From the NCBI RefSeq assembly GCF_034627025.1, contig NZ_CP141048.1, positions 1,562,001 through 1,626,000 on the forward strand: a DNA stretch of 64,000 bases. The letters run 5' to 3'. The translations under genes and the position numbers were made by a program. The notes under the pieces are model-generated. The model worked only from the letters and a program-made list of their open reading frames with translations. It searched no databases and was not told the DNA's origin. This stretch comes from Microvirga lotononidis. Lineage in GTDB: Bacteria; Pseudomonadota; Alphaproteobacteria; Rhizobiales; Beijerinckiaceae. Below are positions 29,682-39,943 of the stretch, piece after piece (position 1 is the first letter of the stretch; each line of letters begins with the position of its first letter).

Positions 29682-31013
29682 TTATTCCGGCAGGGTCCCG
29701 TTGGCCGCCAGCACCTCGCCGGCGAGATAGAGCGAGCCGCAGATCAGGATGCGGGGCGGGTGGTCCCAGACGTAATTGTGGAGGGAAGCAAGGGCCGATT
29801 CGACGCTTGCAGCCGTCGAGGTGGTGAGCCCGACGCTCGACGCGATGGCCGCGACCTCCTCGGCCGGCCGCGCGGCGATCTGGCCTGCGATCGGCACCGC
29901 GATCACCTCGCGGGCGAGCCCGGAGAAGTTCTTGAAGAAGGCCTGGCTGTCCTTGGTGCCGAGCATGCCGGTGATGAGCACGAGGGGCGCGTCCGAGCGC
30001 TCGCTCCGATCCGCCATTGCGGCCGCAAGCACCCGTCCGCCGTCGGGATTGTGCCCGCCGTCGAGCCAGAGCTCGCAGCCCTGCGGGGCGATCTCCGGCA
30101 GGCGGCCCCGGTTGAGGCGCTGCAGGCGGCCCGGCCATTCGGCGCGGGTGAGACCCGCCTCGAAGGCCGAGGTCTCGAACCTCTCGAACCCGGCGGCGCG
30201 CAGGGCCGCGATCGCCGTGCCCGCATTGGTGAACTGGTGCCGCCCGATGAGCCGGGGACGCGGCAGGTCGAGAAGCCCCTTCTCGTCCTGGTAGACGAGG
30301 CGTCCGCCCTCCTCGTGCACGGAGAAATCCTGCTGGCCGACGAGGAGCGGCGACGCGCCGATCCGCTCGGCCTCGTCGCGCAGGGTCTGGTCGGCTTCCG
30401 CGTAATCCTGCGGCGCGATGATGGCCGGGCAGCCGCGTTTGAAGATGCCGGCCTTCTCCCGGGCGATGGCCTGCAGGGTCGTACCGAGATATTCCGCGTG
30501 GTCGTGGCCGATGGGCGTGACGACGGCGGCGGCCGGCCGGTCGATGACGTTGGTAGCGTCGAAACGGCCTCCCAGGCCGACCTCGAGCAGGAGCACGTCG
30601 GCGGGCTCCTCCGCGAAGATGAGCAGGGCCGCGGCGGTCGTGATCTCGAACACGGTGATGGGCTCGCCCGCGTTCACCGCCTCGCAGCGGCGGAAGGCTT
30701 CGACGAGCCTCTCCTCGCTCACATAGCGACCGCCGCCGCCGAGCCGGCCCAGGCGGATACGCTCGTGGAAGCGCACGAGATGGGGCGAGGTATAGACGTG
30801 AACGGAAAGCCCGGCGCTTTCCAGGATCGCCCGCATGAACGCGATGGTCGAGCCCTTGCCGTTGGTGCCGGCCACATGGATGACCGGCGGCAGGCGGCGC
30901 TCCGGATGGCCGAGCTGCGCCAGAAGCCGCTGGATGCGCCCGAGCGAAAGATCGATGGTCTTCGGGTGCAGGGCGAGAAAGCGCGCGATCAGCGCATCGG
31001 AGGATTCCATCAC
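29682..31013 (-). CDS. folC: Dihydrofolate synthase / folylpolyglutamate synthase
   Basis: 443 aa Mur-ligase-family enzyme. It adds glutamate to dihydropteroate and to folates. The ATP P-loop HVAGTNGKGSTIAFM is near residue 46, the omega-loop/PHL segment YTSPHLVRFHERI near 75, and the C-terminal domain has LWLDGGHNPDGGR near 325. It is the last gene of the minus-strand trpFBA-accD-folC unit, 11 bp after accD; the accD-folC pairing is widespread in Proteobacteria. No clear terminator follows; instead the repeat cluster at 29431-29630 does. Confidence 0.95.
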   Translation of the reverse strand: MMESSDALIARFLALHPKTIDLSLGRIQRLLAQLGHPERRLPPVIHVAGTNGKGSTIAFMRAILESAGLSVHVYTSPHLVRFHERIRLGRLGGGGRYVSEERLVEAFRRCEAVNAGEPITVFEITTAAALLIFAEEPADVLLLEVGLGGRFDATNVIDRPAAAVVTPIGHDHAEYLGTTLQAIAREKAGIFKRGCPAIIAPQDYAEADQTLRDEAERIGASPLLVGQQDFSVHEEGGRLVYQDEKGLLDLPRPRLIGRHQFTNAGTAIAALRAAGFERFETSAFEAGLTRAEWPGRLQRLNRGRLPEIAPQGCELWLDGGHNPDGGRVLAAAMADRSERSDAPLVLITGMLGTKDSQAFFKNFSGLAREVIAVPIAGQIAARPAEEVAAIASSVGLTTSTAASVESALASLHNYVWDHPPRILICGSLYLAGEVLAANGTLPE

Positions 31014-31024
31014 CCTGGTCTCGT

Positions 31025-31936
31025 TTACTCGGCGGCCGCGGCCGTGATCTCGGCGTTCACTGGCACGGGAACCGCCACGGAGCTGACGGCCGGCGCCTTG
31101 GTGAAGAGGCGCGACAGGCGGGCCACCGTCTCCTTCAGGTCGTGCCGGTGCACGACCGCGTCCACCATGCCGTGCTCCTTCAGGTACTCGGAGCGCTGAA
31201 AACCGTCGGGCAGCTTCTCTCGGATGGTCTGCTCGATGACGCGCGGGCCGGCGAAGCCGATGAGCGCGCCGGGCTCGGCCAGGTGCACGTCGCCGAGCAT
31301 GGCATAGGAAGCCGTCACGCCGCCCGTGGTCGGGTTGGTGAGCACGACGATGTAGGGCAGCTTCGCATCGCGCAGGCGGCGGATCGCCACCGTGGTGCGG
31401 GGCATCTGCATGAGGGACAGGATGCCCTCCTGCATGCGCGCGCCGCCGGAGCCGGCGAAGAGCACGTAGGGCGTCTTCTTGTCGAGCGCCGTCTCGGCGC
31501 CCTTGATGAAGGCCTCGCCGGCCGCCATGCCGAGCGAACCGCCCATGAAGCCGAAATCCTGCACCGCGATGGTCATTGGCAGTTCCGCGACCCGGCCGAA
31601 GCCGACCTTGAACGCGTCCTGCTGGCCGGTCTTGGTGCGGGCATCCTTCAGGCGGTCGATGTAGCGCTTCTCGTCACGGAATTTCAGCGGATCGACGGCC
31701 ACTTCCGGCAGGGCCACGTCGAGCCAAGTGGCGCCGTCGAACATGAGCTGGAGGCGCTGGGTGGCGGAAATCCGCATGTGGTGGTTGGAGCCGGGGATCA
31801 CCCACTGGTTCGCCTCCACGTCCTTGTGGAACACGACCTGCCCGGTCTCCGGGCACTTGATCCAGAGATTGTCCGGCGTCTCGCGCTTGAAGAGCGTCTT
31901 GATCTTCGGACGGACGACTTCGGAAATCCAGTTCAT
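31025..31936 (-). CDS. accD: Acetyl-CoA carboxylase carboxyltransferase subunit beta
   Basis: 303 aa. It transfers the carboxyl group from biotin to acetyl-CoA with AccA. The crotonase-like core is clear ([29 protein letters not shown] near residue 160, [12 protein letters not shown] near 205). The N-terminal zinc ribbon is degenerate: only the first cysteine remains (IKCPETGQ) and the later CPKC position reads IPGSNHH, so the domain probably binds no zinc. Other rhizobial AccD proteins show the same loss. Start ATG 31936 ([10 protein letters not shown]) matches the family; an upstream in-frame start adds 15 unrelated residues. Confidence 0.96.
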   Translation of the reverse strand: MNWISEVVRPKIKTLFKRETPDNLWIKCPETGQVVFHKDVEANQWVIPGSNHHMRISATQRLQLMFDGATWLDVALPEVAVDPLKFRDEKRYIDRLKDARTKTGQQDAFKVGFGRVAELPMTIAVQDFGFMGGSLGMAAGEAFIKGAETALDKKTPYVLFAGSGGARMQEGILSLMQMPRTTVAIRRLRDAKLPYIVVLTNPTTGGVTASYAMLGDVHLAEPGALIGFAGPRVIEQTIREKLPDGFQRSEYLKEHGMVDAVVHRHDLKETVARLSRLFTKAPAVSSVAVPVPVNAEITAAAAE

Positions 31937-31950
31937 CGCTTCAATCCTCT

Positions 31951-32028
31951 CGTCATGGCCGAGCCTGACCCGGCCATCCACGTCTGACCACGCTGGAGGC
32001 GTGGATGCCTGCCACGGCAGGCATGACG
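31951..32028. repeat. Interspersed palindromic repeat variant between trpA and accD
   Basis: It starts CGTCATGGCCGAGCCTGACCCGGCCATCC and ends ATGCCTGCCACGGCAGGCATGACG. The first arm matches the family at 43529 and 46907; the second hairpin has a different stem sequence, as if that half diverged by compensatory change. Confidence 0.55.
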
Positions 32029-32039
32029 TGCCTTATGTA

Positions 32040-32879
32040 TTAGGCCGCCGCGCGTTTTGCCACCGAGCGCACGCCCTCGCTTAATTCCTTCACCAGCTTC
32101 GTGACCGCCTCGACCGAACCTGCCGTTGCGCGATCCTGGCCATCGAGGGTGCCCTTCAGCGCGTCGATGAGGGCCGAGCCGACCACAACGCCGTCGGCTC
32201 CTTCAGCCACCGCCGCCGCATGGGCGCCGCTTTTCACGCCGAAGCCCACCACCACCGGCAGGGGCGTATGGCGCTTGATCCGCTCCACGGCCGTCGCGAC
32301 CTTGCCGAAATCGGGCGTCGCCGCGCCGGTGATGCCGGTGATGGACACGTAATAGACGAAGCCTGCCGTGTTGCTCAGCACCGTCGGCAGACGCTTGTCG
32401 TCCGTGGTCGGCGTGGCAAGCCGGATGAAGGCGAGCCCGGCCTTGAGGGCCGGCAGGCACAGTTCGTCGTCCTCTTCCGGCGGCAGATCGACCACGATCA
32501 GGCCGTCGACGCCGGCTTCCCTGGCGTCGACGAGGAAGCGGTCGACGCCGTAGACGAAGATCGGGTTGAAATAGCCCATGAGGATCACGGGCGTGTCCTG
32601 GTCCTCGGCCCGGAAGCGACGGATGAGGTCGAGGGTCTTGACCGTGTCCTGGCCCATCTTCAGTGCACGCAGGCCCGCCGCCTGGATCGCCGGACCGTCG
32701 GCCATCGGATCGGTGAAGGGCAGTCCGAACTCGACGATGTCGGCTCCCGCCTTGGGCAGGCTCTTCAGGATCGCGAGCGAGGTCTCGGGATCCGGGTCGC
32801 CGGCCATGACATAGGTGACGAGAGCGGCGCGGCCTTCCGCGCGGCATTGTTCGAAACGGGCTTCGATGCGCTTTGTCAT
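32040..32879 (-). CDS. trpA: Tryptophan synthase alpha subunit
   Basis: 279 aa TIM barrel. It cleaves indole-3-glycerol phosphate to indole and glyceraldehyde-3-phosphate; indole is channelled to TrpB. The signature [15 protein letters not shown] near residue 47 includes the catalytic Glu and the Asp follows near residue 59; the phosphate-binding GFGVKSG is near 212. ATG 32879 (MTKRIEARF) is the family start; an upstream ATG at 32915 adds 12 residues. It lies 45 bp after trpB. Confidence 0.97.
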   Translation of the reverse strand: MTKRIEARFEQCRAEGRAALVTYVMAGDPDPETSLAILKSLPKAGADIVEFGLPFTDPMADGPAIQAAGLRALKMGQDTVKTLDLIRRFRAEDQDTPVILMGYFNPIFVYGVDRFLVDAREAGVDGLIVVDLPPEEDDELCLPALKAGLAFIRLATPTTDDKRLPTVLSNTAGFVYYVSITGITGAATPDFGKVATAVERIKRHTPLPVVVGFGVKSGAHAAAVAEGADGVVVGSALIDALKGTLDGQDRATAGSVEAVTKLVKELSEGVRSVAKRAAA

Positions 32880-32924
32880 GGGCGGGTCTTTAGCATGGAG
32901 ATCGAGGAATGACACTGAGCGCTT

Positions 32925-34145
<1,221 letters not shown>

Positions 34146-34206
34146 GGCCTGTCCTGCCTTGAAGATCTTGAAGGCACGCCCTGGTATAAGGACGCGCGTC
34201 TTGAAT

Positions 34207-34869
34207 TTAGTGATGGGCAGCCGCGAATGCCGTCCGGGCGGCCCTGATGAAGGCCTCGATCCTGGCCGGATCCTTGAGACCCGGTCCGCTTTCCACCCCG
34301 GACGACACGTCGACGGCCTGCGGCTTCGTGAGCCGGATCGCCTCCGCCACGTTGTCGGGGTCGAGGCCCCCTGACAGCATGAAGGAAACCTTGCGGTCAA
34401 GGCCGTTCAGGAGCCGCCAGTCGAAGGCGATCCCGTTGCCGCCCGGCAGCGCGCCGGCCCTGCGGGGCGGCTTGGCGTCGAGCAGGATGCGGTCGACGCC
34501 GCCCGCATAGGGTTGCAGCGCCTGCAGATCGGAGGCTTCTGCGATGCCGAGCGCCTTCATGACCGGGCGTTTGACCATGGTGCGGATTTCGGCGACGCGC
34601 TCGGGGCTCTCGCTTCCATGCAGCTGAATCAGGTCAGGGTTGAGCGCCTCGATGGCCTGGGCGACGTCCTCGTCGCCCGGATTGACCAGGAGCACCACGC
34701 GCTGGGCGCGGCCCCGGGCCTGCAGGGAGAGCTTATGGCCGAGATCGAGGCTGACGTGACGGGGGCTCTTGGGGAAACGCACGAAACCGACCATGTCCGC
34801 GCCTGCGCCGAGGGCGACATCGAGGGTCTCGGGCGTCGAGAGCCCGCAGATTTTGATCAGGTTATCCAT
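34207..34869 (-). CDS. trpF: Phosphoribosylanthranilate isomerase
   Basis: 220 aa TIM barrel. It performs the Amadori rearrangement of phosphoribosylanthranilate to CdRP. The catalytic cysteine is in [10 protein letters not shown] near residue 7 and the catalytic aspartate in RILLDAKPP near residue 129; phosphate-binding residues lie in [11 protein letters not shown] and [14 protein letters not shown] 34869 is chosen because the open frame upstream overlaps the preceding gene. The stop of that gene is only 11 bp away, so the two are probably co-transcribed. Confidence 0.96.
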   Translation of the reverse strand: MDNLIKICGLSTPETLDVALGAGADMVGFVRFPKSPRHVSLDLGHKLSLQARGRAQRVVLLVNPGDEDVAQAIEALNPDLIQLHGSESPERVAEIRTMVKRPVMKALGIAEASDLQALQPYAGGVDRILLDAKPPRRAGALPGGNGIAFDWRLLNGLDRKVSFMLSGGLDPDNVAEAIRLTKPQAVDVSSGVESGPGLKDPARIEAFIRAARTAFAAAHH

Positions 34870-34879
34870 AAGGGCTACT

Positions 34880-35827
34880 TTACAACGCTTTTGGGAGCGA
34901 GCGCCACACCAGCATCGCCGCAGCCAGGTCCTCCAGTGCCGCACCGACCGACTTGAAGGCCGTGATGGAGGCCGCATCGCGGGCTGGCGCACTGCGGCAC
35001 AGCTCCGCGAGCGTGCCCCGGATATGGCTCTCGGCCATCGCGCCGCCCTGGAGCGCCACGGCGACGTCCCCGCCTTCCGTCTTTGCGGCGGGCGTGTCGA
35101 TATAAACTTGAGCCCGCAGCAAGGCCTCGTCGTCGGCCTCGCGCATCCTGAGATTGAAGGCGCCGACGAGATCGAGATGCGCGCCCGGCTTCAGCCAGGC
35201 GCCCTTCACGATGGGCGCCGTCGACAGGGTCGCGCAGGAGACGAGATCGGCCTCGCGCACCGCCGCCTCCAGGTCCGTCACGGCGGTGACCGGCAGGCCC
35301 TCCCGGCGCAGCTCGGCGGCGAGCGCCTCGGCCCTGGCGCCGTTGTGGTTCCATAGCGCCACCTCGCGGATCGGCCGCTGGCTCATATGGGCGCGGATCA
35401 GGAAGGGTGCGAGGGACCCGGCCCCGACCATCACCATGCGGCTCGCGTCCGCGCGCGCCAGAAACCGGGCCGCCAGGGCCGATGCGGCGGCCGTGCGCCA
35501 GACGGTCAGGCGCGTGCCGTCGAGAACCGACACGGGCTGGCCCGTGGCGCCGTCCATCAGCAGGTAGGAGCCCATGACGCTGGGAAGGTTCCTGGCGCCG
35601 TTCTCCGGGAACACCGACACGACCTTCACGCCCACAAACCCGTCCTGCGTGGCGGGACCGGTCCAGGACGGCATGAGCAGGAGCGTGCCGTGGGCGCCGG
35701 CGCGCTCGATCTCGTGGTGATGGCGCACCGGCGTGACCATGTCGCCGCGAAAGGCCTCGGCCAGGGCATCGATCAGGGCCGGAAAGGTGAGAACCCGATC
35801 GATCTCGGCGGATGTCACGACGCGCAT
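34880..35827 (-). CDS. Ornithine cyclodeaminase / mu-crystallin family protein
   Basis: 315 aa with an N-terminal substrate domain and a Rossmann NAD(P) domain (MVMVGAGSLAPFLIRAH near residue 130; related alanine and ketimine reductases use the same fold). VGVKVVSVFPEN near residue 66 carries the family's substrate lysine, and LVGAFNLRMREADD near 220 includes the conserved aspartate. Possible activities are ornithine cyclodeamination, Delta1-pyrroline-2-carboxylate reduction or alanine dehydrogenation; sequence alone does not decide. It is sandwiched between a LapA-domain gene and trpF with gaps of about 10 bp, so it is part of a long minus-strand operon. Confidence 0.85.
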   Translation of the reverse strand: MRVVTSAEIDRVLTFPALIDALAEAFRGDMVTPVRHHHEIERAGAHGTLLLMPSWTGPATQDGFVGVKVVSVFPENGARNLPSVMGSYLLMDGATGQPVSVLDGTRLTVWRTAAASALAARFLARADASRMVMVGAGSLAPFLIRAHMSQRPIREVALWNHNGARAEALAAELRREGLPVTAVTDLEAAVREADLVSCATLSTAPIVKGAWLKPGAHLDLVGAFNLRMREADDEALLRAQVYIDTPAAKTEGGDVAVALQGGAMAESHIRGTLAELCRSAPARDAASITAFKSVGAALEDLAAAMLVWRSLPKAL

Positions 35828-35836
35828 GAGGGAATT

Positions 35837-36196
35837 CTAGAACCTGGGACTGGGAGCGGAGGATACCGTCGCCGGCAGAGTGGTGGCCGGAGGGTTCTGC
35901 GTCTTGAGGCGCTCGGTCTCGTAGCGCAGCTGGCGCGTCTCGCGCCGCAGCTGGCGGCGCGACTTGCGGTTCTTGCCCTGCGCGAGCCAGCTCGCCGTGC
36001 CGCCGATCACCACGCCGAGCATGACGGCCGCGAAGATCACGGCGAAGAGCGGCAGCCGGGTGGCGAATTCCGGCGCGTCCTGGGAGAACGGATCGAGCGA
36101 CAGGGTCACCGGCGCGCGGTTCGCGACCGCGAGCAGAACCACCAGGATCGCCACCGGCAGAAGAATGAGCGCCTTCAGAAAGCGAATCACGAACAC
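35837..36196 (-). CDS. LapA/DUF1049-domain inner-membrane protein
   Basis: 119 aa. Two transmembrane helices, residues about 6-26 (FLKALILLPVAILVVLLAVA) and about 48-68 (LPLFAVIFAAVMLGVVIGGT), flank a short periplasmic loop with the NRAPVTLSLDPF motif. A basic, arginine-rich cytoplasmic coiled region follows (KNRKSRRQLRRETRQLRYE). Relatives (LapA of E. coli) help lipopolysaccharide assembly with LapB; whether that applies here is unknown. The start is GTG 36196; a GTG at 36190 is an alternative. It is directly downstream of ihfB, as in many Proteobacteria. Confidence 0.85.
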   Translation of the reverse strand: MFVIRFLKALILLPVAILVVLLAVANRAPVTLSLDPFSQDAPEFATRLPLFAVIFAAVMLGVVIGGTASWLAQGKNRKSRRQLRRETRQLRYETERLKTQNPPATTLPATVSSAPSPRF

Positions 36197-36207
36197 CTCT
36201 CAAGCCA

Positions 36208-36522
36208 TTACTGAGCGGCCGCGGCCTTGAGCACCTTGGGGGCCGGCGCATTGAGCCGCTGACGCATTTCCTTGCCCGTCTTGAAGACGGGAACGACCTT
36301 TTCGGAGATGGAAACGGCTTCGCCCGTGCGCGGGTTGCGCCCCGTGCGGGCATCCCGCTTCTTCACCGAGAACGCGCCGAAGCCGCGCAGCTCGACCCGG
36401 TCGCCCCTGGCGAGGGCATCGCCAATGGTATCGAGAATCGCGTTCACGATCTTCTCCACATCGCGCTGGTAGAGATGCGGGTTCTGCTCGGCGATCTTGA
36501 GCACCAGTTCGGATTTGATCAT
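36208..36522 (-). CDS. ihfB: Integration host factor subunit beta
   Basis: 104 aa DNA-bending protein of the HU/IHF family. The beta-arm signature [18 protein letters not shown] is near residues 47-64, with the intercalating proline in RNPRTGE. The N-terminus [17 protein letters not shown] is typical of IHF-beta. It pairs with IHF-alpha, encoded elsewhere, to shape promoters and recombination sites. It lies 26 bp after sppA and 11 bp before the LapA-like gene. Confidence 0.95.
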   Translation of the reverse strand: MIKSELVLKIAEQNPHLYQRDVEKIVNAILDTIGDALARGDRVELRGFGAFSVKKRDARTGRNPRTGEAVSISEKVVPVFKTGKEMRQRLNAPAPKVLKAAAAQ

Positions 36523-36548
36523 GGAATGGCTATATCTTTGACGTTGCT

Positions 36549-37514
36549 TTATTTTTCCGAAGGTTGCCAGACCGCCAGAAGGCCGTCAAGTTGCGCGATC
36601 TCCGCATGGGACGATGCGCGGCGCAGGCCGTCCGCCACCCGATCAAAGCCGAAGATGTCGGCCACCGTGGCGCCCATGGCGAAGAGGGAGAGATCCCGGT
36701 CGCTCTTCGGCTTCCAGTCGCGAATCGGCAAGTCCTTGGCCACGCCCTTGTTCTGCTCCAGCCAGGCGACCGCATCGCGCTCCGCCCCGATCCTGTCGAC
36801 GAGCTTCATGGGCACGCCCTGGCGGCCGCTGAACACCTGACCGGTGGAGGCGGCGGCCAGCTCGCTCTCGCTGAGGCGGCGGCGCTCGCGCACCAGGGTC
36901 TTGAACCAGTCATAGGTGTCGTTGACCACCAGCTGCATGGCCGCGCGCGCTTCCGGCGAGGTGGGCTTGAAGGGGCTGGGCTCGGCCTTGAGCGGGGTGG
37001 ATTTCACCTCCTCGAGCTTCACGCCGACCTGGCTCATGAGGCCCGACACGTCGGGGTACTGGAAGAGCACGCCGATGGAGCCGACGATGGAGGTCTCGCG
37101 GGCGACGATGTAGTCGGTCGCGATAGCCGTGATGTAGCCGCCCGACGCGGCCGTGCCGTCGACGAAGGTGACGACGGGCTTCTTCTCGGAAAGGCGGCGG
37201 ATGTTGCGGTAGAGCTCCTCGGACCCGGTCGTGGTGCCGCCGGGGCTGTTGATGGAGATCACCACGCCGGACACCGCGCTCGAATCGCCCACCCGCTGCA
37301 TCAGGTCGGCGAGGCGCTGGTTGCCGGTGATCACCCCGTCGATGGAGACGCGGGCGATCTGGTTCTGGATCGTCCCGTATCCGGCCCGGTCGGCCGCCGC
37401 ATAGCCGAGGGCGGCCACGGCCGCGATCAGGCCCAGGAATCCGGCGACGCGCCAGAAGGAGAGCTTGCGGCGCAGACGGCGGCGGTCGGCGATGGCTTCG
37501 GCATCGATGGACAT
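36549..37514 (-). CDS. sppA: Signal peptide peptidase SppA
   Basis: 321 aa, the short 36K-type form. One N-terminal transmembrane helix ([17 protein letters not shown], residues about 28-44) anchors a periplasmic serine protease of family S49. The nucleophile serine is in [11 protein letters not shown] near residue 122, and the catalytic lysine is expected in the [20 protein letters not shown] segment region near 215-235 or nearby as in the family. It degrades cleaved signal peptides. It is located between rpsA and ihfB, an arrangement common in Proteobacteria. Confidence 0.93.
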   Translation of the reverse strand: MSIDAEAIADRRRLRRKLSFWRVAGFLGLIAAVAALGYAAADRAGYGTIQNQIARVSIDGVITGNQRLADLMQRVGDSSAVSGVVISINSPGGTTTGSEELYRNIRRLSEKKPVVTFVDGTAASGGYITAIATDYIVARETSIVGSIGVLFQYPDVSGLMSQVGVKLEEVKSTPLKAEPSPFKPTSPEARAAMQLVVNDTYDWFKTLVRERRRLSESELAAASTGQVFSGRQGVPMKLVDRIGAERDAVAWLEQNKGVAKDLPIRDWKPKSDRDLSLFAMGATVADIFGFDRVADGLRRASSHAEIAQLDGLLAVWQPSEK

Positions 37515-37561
37515 CGATTGGGTCTCTTGCTGGTTCCAGATCGGATGAGGAGGGCCGCACC

Positions 37562-37588
37562 CTAGAGCGGTTCGGATGCTTTTTCTAG
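37562..37588. repeat. Truncated CTAGAGC-type element
   Basis: CTAGAGCGGTTCGGATGC followed by TTTTTCTAG resembles the two ends of the CTAGAGC family (7310, 29515) with most of the interior missing. Confidence 0.4.
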
Positions 37589-37728
37589 GCTGCGGGCACG
37601 AATCTGCACCCGCCGAAAAGGCGTCCGTTCGCGAGCAGATAGGGCGGGAGGACAGCCGGCCAAGGAAAAACCGACGTGATGCATCGCGTGGGGATCTCGG
37701 GAAACGGACGTATCAGGGAGCGCCTCAA

Positions 37729-37819
37729 CGTCATGGCCGGACTTGTCCCGGCCATCCCGCTACCGTGAAGCGCAGCGTTCCAGTCTATCCGGATCGCCGG
37801 CACGAGGCCGGTGATGACG
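37729..37819. repeat. GTCATGGCCGG/CACCGGC-type interspersed palindromic repeat, copy 2
   Basis: It begins CGTCATGGCCGGACTTGTCCCGGCC and ends GCCGGCACGAGGCCGGTGATGACG, with a GTGAAGCGC centre. It fills much of the sppA-rpsA gap. Confidence 0.7.
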
Positions 37820-37849
37820 AGGGAGGAGAACTCACGCGCATTTCTGCAC

Positions 37850-37880
37850 AAAAAAATCCCCGGGCCGAAGCCCGGGGATC
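37850..37880 (-). terminator. Rho-independent terminator of rpsA
   Basis: On the minus strand the stem ATCCCCGGGC / GCCCGGGGAT (37870-37879 with 37856-37865, 4-nt loop) is followed by a T-run, 29 bp after the rpsA stop. Confidence 0.93.
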
Positions 37881-37908
37881 CATCAGACTCCCGAAATCGA
37901 GAATCCGA

Positions 37909-39609
37909 TTACTTCTTGTCGGTGCGGGCCTTGAGGGCGGCGCCCAGGATGTCGCCGAGCGACGCGCCCGAATCGGTCGAGCCGTACTGGGCCATGGCCT
38001 CCTTCTCCTCGGCGACCTCGAGGGCCTTGATGGAGACGGTGACGCGACGGGCCTTGCGGTCGAACTGCGTGACGCGGGCATCGAGCTTCTCGCCGGCGGC
38101 GAAGCGCTCGGGGCGCTGGTCGGCGCGGTCACGAGCAAGCTCGTTGCGCTTGATGAAGGTGGTCAGGTCGGCGTCGACGATCTTCACCTCCAGGCCGCCG
38201 TCCTTCACCTCGAGGACCTCGCAGGTGACGATCTGGCCCTTCTTGATCTCGCCGGCTTCGGCGAAGGGATCGCCCGCAAGCTGCTTGATGCCAAGGGAGA
38301 TGCGCTCCTTCTCGACGTCCACGTCGAGAACCTGAGCGCGGACGACGTCGCCCTTCTTGAAGTCGTCGATGACCTGCTCGCCCGGACGGTTCCAGTCGAG
38401 GTCCGAGAGGTGGACCATGCCGTCGACGTCGTTCTCGAGACCGATGAACAGACCGAACTCGGTCTTGTTCTTGACCTCGCCTTCGACTTCGGAGCCGACG
38501 GGGTGCTTCTCGGCGAAGGCTTCCCACGGGTTCTGAAGCGTCTGCTTCAGGCCGAGCGAGATGCGGCGCTTCACCTGGTCGACCTCGAGGATCACGACCT
38601 CAACCTCCTGCGAGGTGGAGATGATCTTGCCGGGGTGGACGTTCTTCTTGGTCCAGGACATCTCGGACACGTGGATCAGGCCTTCGATGCCCGGCTCCAG
38701 CTCCACGAACGCGCCGTAATCGGTGATGTTCGTGACGCGGCCCTTCAGCTTGGCGCCGACGGGGTAACGGGCGGCGATGCCCTCCCACGGATCGGCGAGC
38801 AGCTGCTTGATGCCCAGCGAGATGCGGTGCGTCTCGTGGTTGATCTTGATGATCTTCACCTTCACCGTCTGGCCGATGGTTACGACCTCGGACGGATGGT
38901 TGACGCGGCGCCATGCCATGTCGGTGACGTGCAGCAGGCCGTCGATGCCGCCGAGATCAACGAACGCACCGTACTCGGTGATGTTCTTGACCACGCCGTC
39001 GATGACCTGACCCTCTTCGAGGTTGGCCACGAGCTCGGAGCGCTGCTCGGCGCGGCTCTCTTCGAGGACCGTGCGGCGCGACACGACGATGTTGCCGCGG
39101 CGGCGGTCCATCTTGAGGATCTGGAACGGCTGAGCCACGCCCATGAGCGGGGTGACGTCGCGGACCGGGCGGATGTCGACCTGCGAGCGGGGCAGGAACG
39201 CCACGGCGCCGTCGAGGTCGACCGTGTAGCCGCCCTTCACCTGGTTGAAGATCGTGCCGTTGACGCGCTCGCCGGCCTCGAAGGCCTTCTCGAGCTTCAC
39301 CCACGACTCTTCGCGGCGGGCCTTGTCACGGGAGATGACGGCCTCGCCCAGCGCATTCTCGATGCGCTCGACATAGACCTCGACCTCGTCACCGACATTG
39401 ACCGTCTGGTCGCGGTTCGGGCCGGCAAATTCCTTGAGAGCGACGCGACCTTCGGTCTTGGCGCCGATATCGATGACCGCGACGTCCTTTTCGATCGCGA
39501 CCACCTTGCCCTTCACGACCGAGCCTTCGCTGATCTCGGAAGTGCGGAAGGATTCTTCGAGCAGGGCCGCGAAATCTTCACGGCTCGGCTGTTGCAAAGC
39601 TGCAGACAT
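37909..39609 (-). CDS. rpsA: 30S ribosomal protein S1
   Basis: 566 aa with six S1/OB-fold repeats, the full alphaproteobacterial length. Repeats begin near residues 27 (EGSVVKGKVVAIEKD), 113, 199 (VIDGVVKNITEYGAFVDLGG), 285, 372 and 460. S1 binds mRNA leaders upstream of the Shine-Dalgarno and recruits them to the ribosome. It has a solitary start with a good leader and its own terminator. Confidence 0.98.
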   Translation of the reverse strand: MSAALQQPSREDFAALLEESFRTSEISEGSVVKGKVVAIEKDVAVIDIGAKTEGRVALKEFAGPNRDQTVNVGDEVEVYVERIENALGEAVISRDKARREESWVKLEKAFEAGERVNGTIFNQVKGGYTVDLDGAVAFLPRSQVDIRPVRDVTPLMGVAQPFQILKMDRRRGNIVVSRRTVLEESRAEQRSELVANLEEGQVIDGVVKNITEYGAFVDLGGIDGLLHVTDMAWRRVNHPSEVVTIGQTVKVKIIKINHETHRISLGIKQLLADPWEGIAARYPVGAKLKGRVTNITDYGAFVELEPGIEGLIHVSEMSWTKKNVHPGKIISTSQEVEVVILEVDQVKRRISLGLKQTLQNPWEAFAEKHPVGSEVEGEVKNKTEFGLFIGLENDVDGMVHLSDLDWNRPGEQVIDDFKKGDVVRAQVLDVDVEKERISLGIKQLAGDPFAEAGEIKKGQIVTCEVLEVKDGGLEVKIVDADLTTFIKRNELARDRADQRPERFAAGEKLDARVTQFDRKARRVTVSIKALEVAEEKEAMAQYGSTDSGASLGDILGAALKARTDKK

Positions 39610-39943
39610 AGGTTCTCCTGAATGGCCCTCGTTTAAAGGGGCAACGCCGGCGGCTCGTGTTAACGGGCCGTTTCCAGCCGCCGCTGCCTGAGGACGCCCC
39701 TTCTAGGGCCATGTCCGAGGCATGCCGCTCATCGAGCGGGCCGGCGTATCATCGACGGATGGAAACGCTTGTACCGCAAGGACTTATCCGGACGCCAGAA
39801 GGGCGCGTACGACGCACCCTTACGCAACGTTAACCGTCAATGCCTTGTCGGATGGGGGTTCTAATATCCCAAATGGGCCCCGATCACAAGGCTTTCAAGG
39901 ATTTGAGCCTCCCCGGCGGTTCGCGGGGAGGCCCGAAGGATCC
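39610..39943. other. Gene-free gap between rpsA and the MHS transporter (334 bp)
   Basis: This gap holds the rpsA leader/promoter region. A hairpin GCCTCCCCG...CGGGGAGGC (39907-39932) lies just after the transporter stop and may end its transcript, but no T-run follows. Nothing else is recognisable. Confidence 0.5.

Noticed and set aside
29631..30138. Alternative minus-strand frame over the 3' end of folC
   Set aside because: It lies in a different frame from folC and translates to Arg/Ala/Gly-rich sequence typical of shadows.
39831..39850. Second CtrA-like site (TTAAC near 39828) upstream of rpsA
   Set aside because: Only one half matches; the other half reads TAAG with a different context, so it does not meet the consensus.
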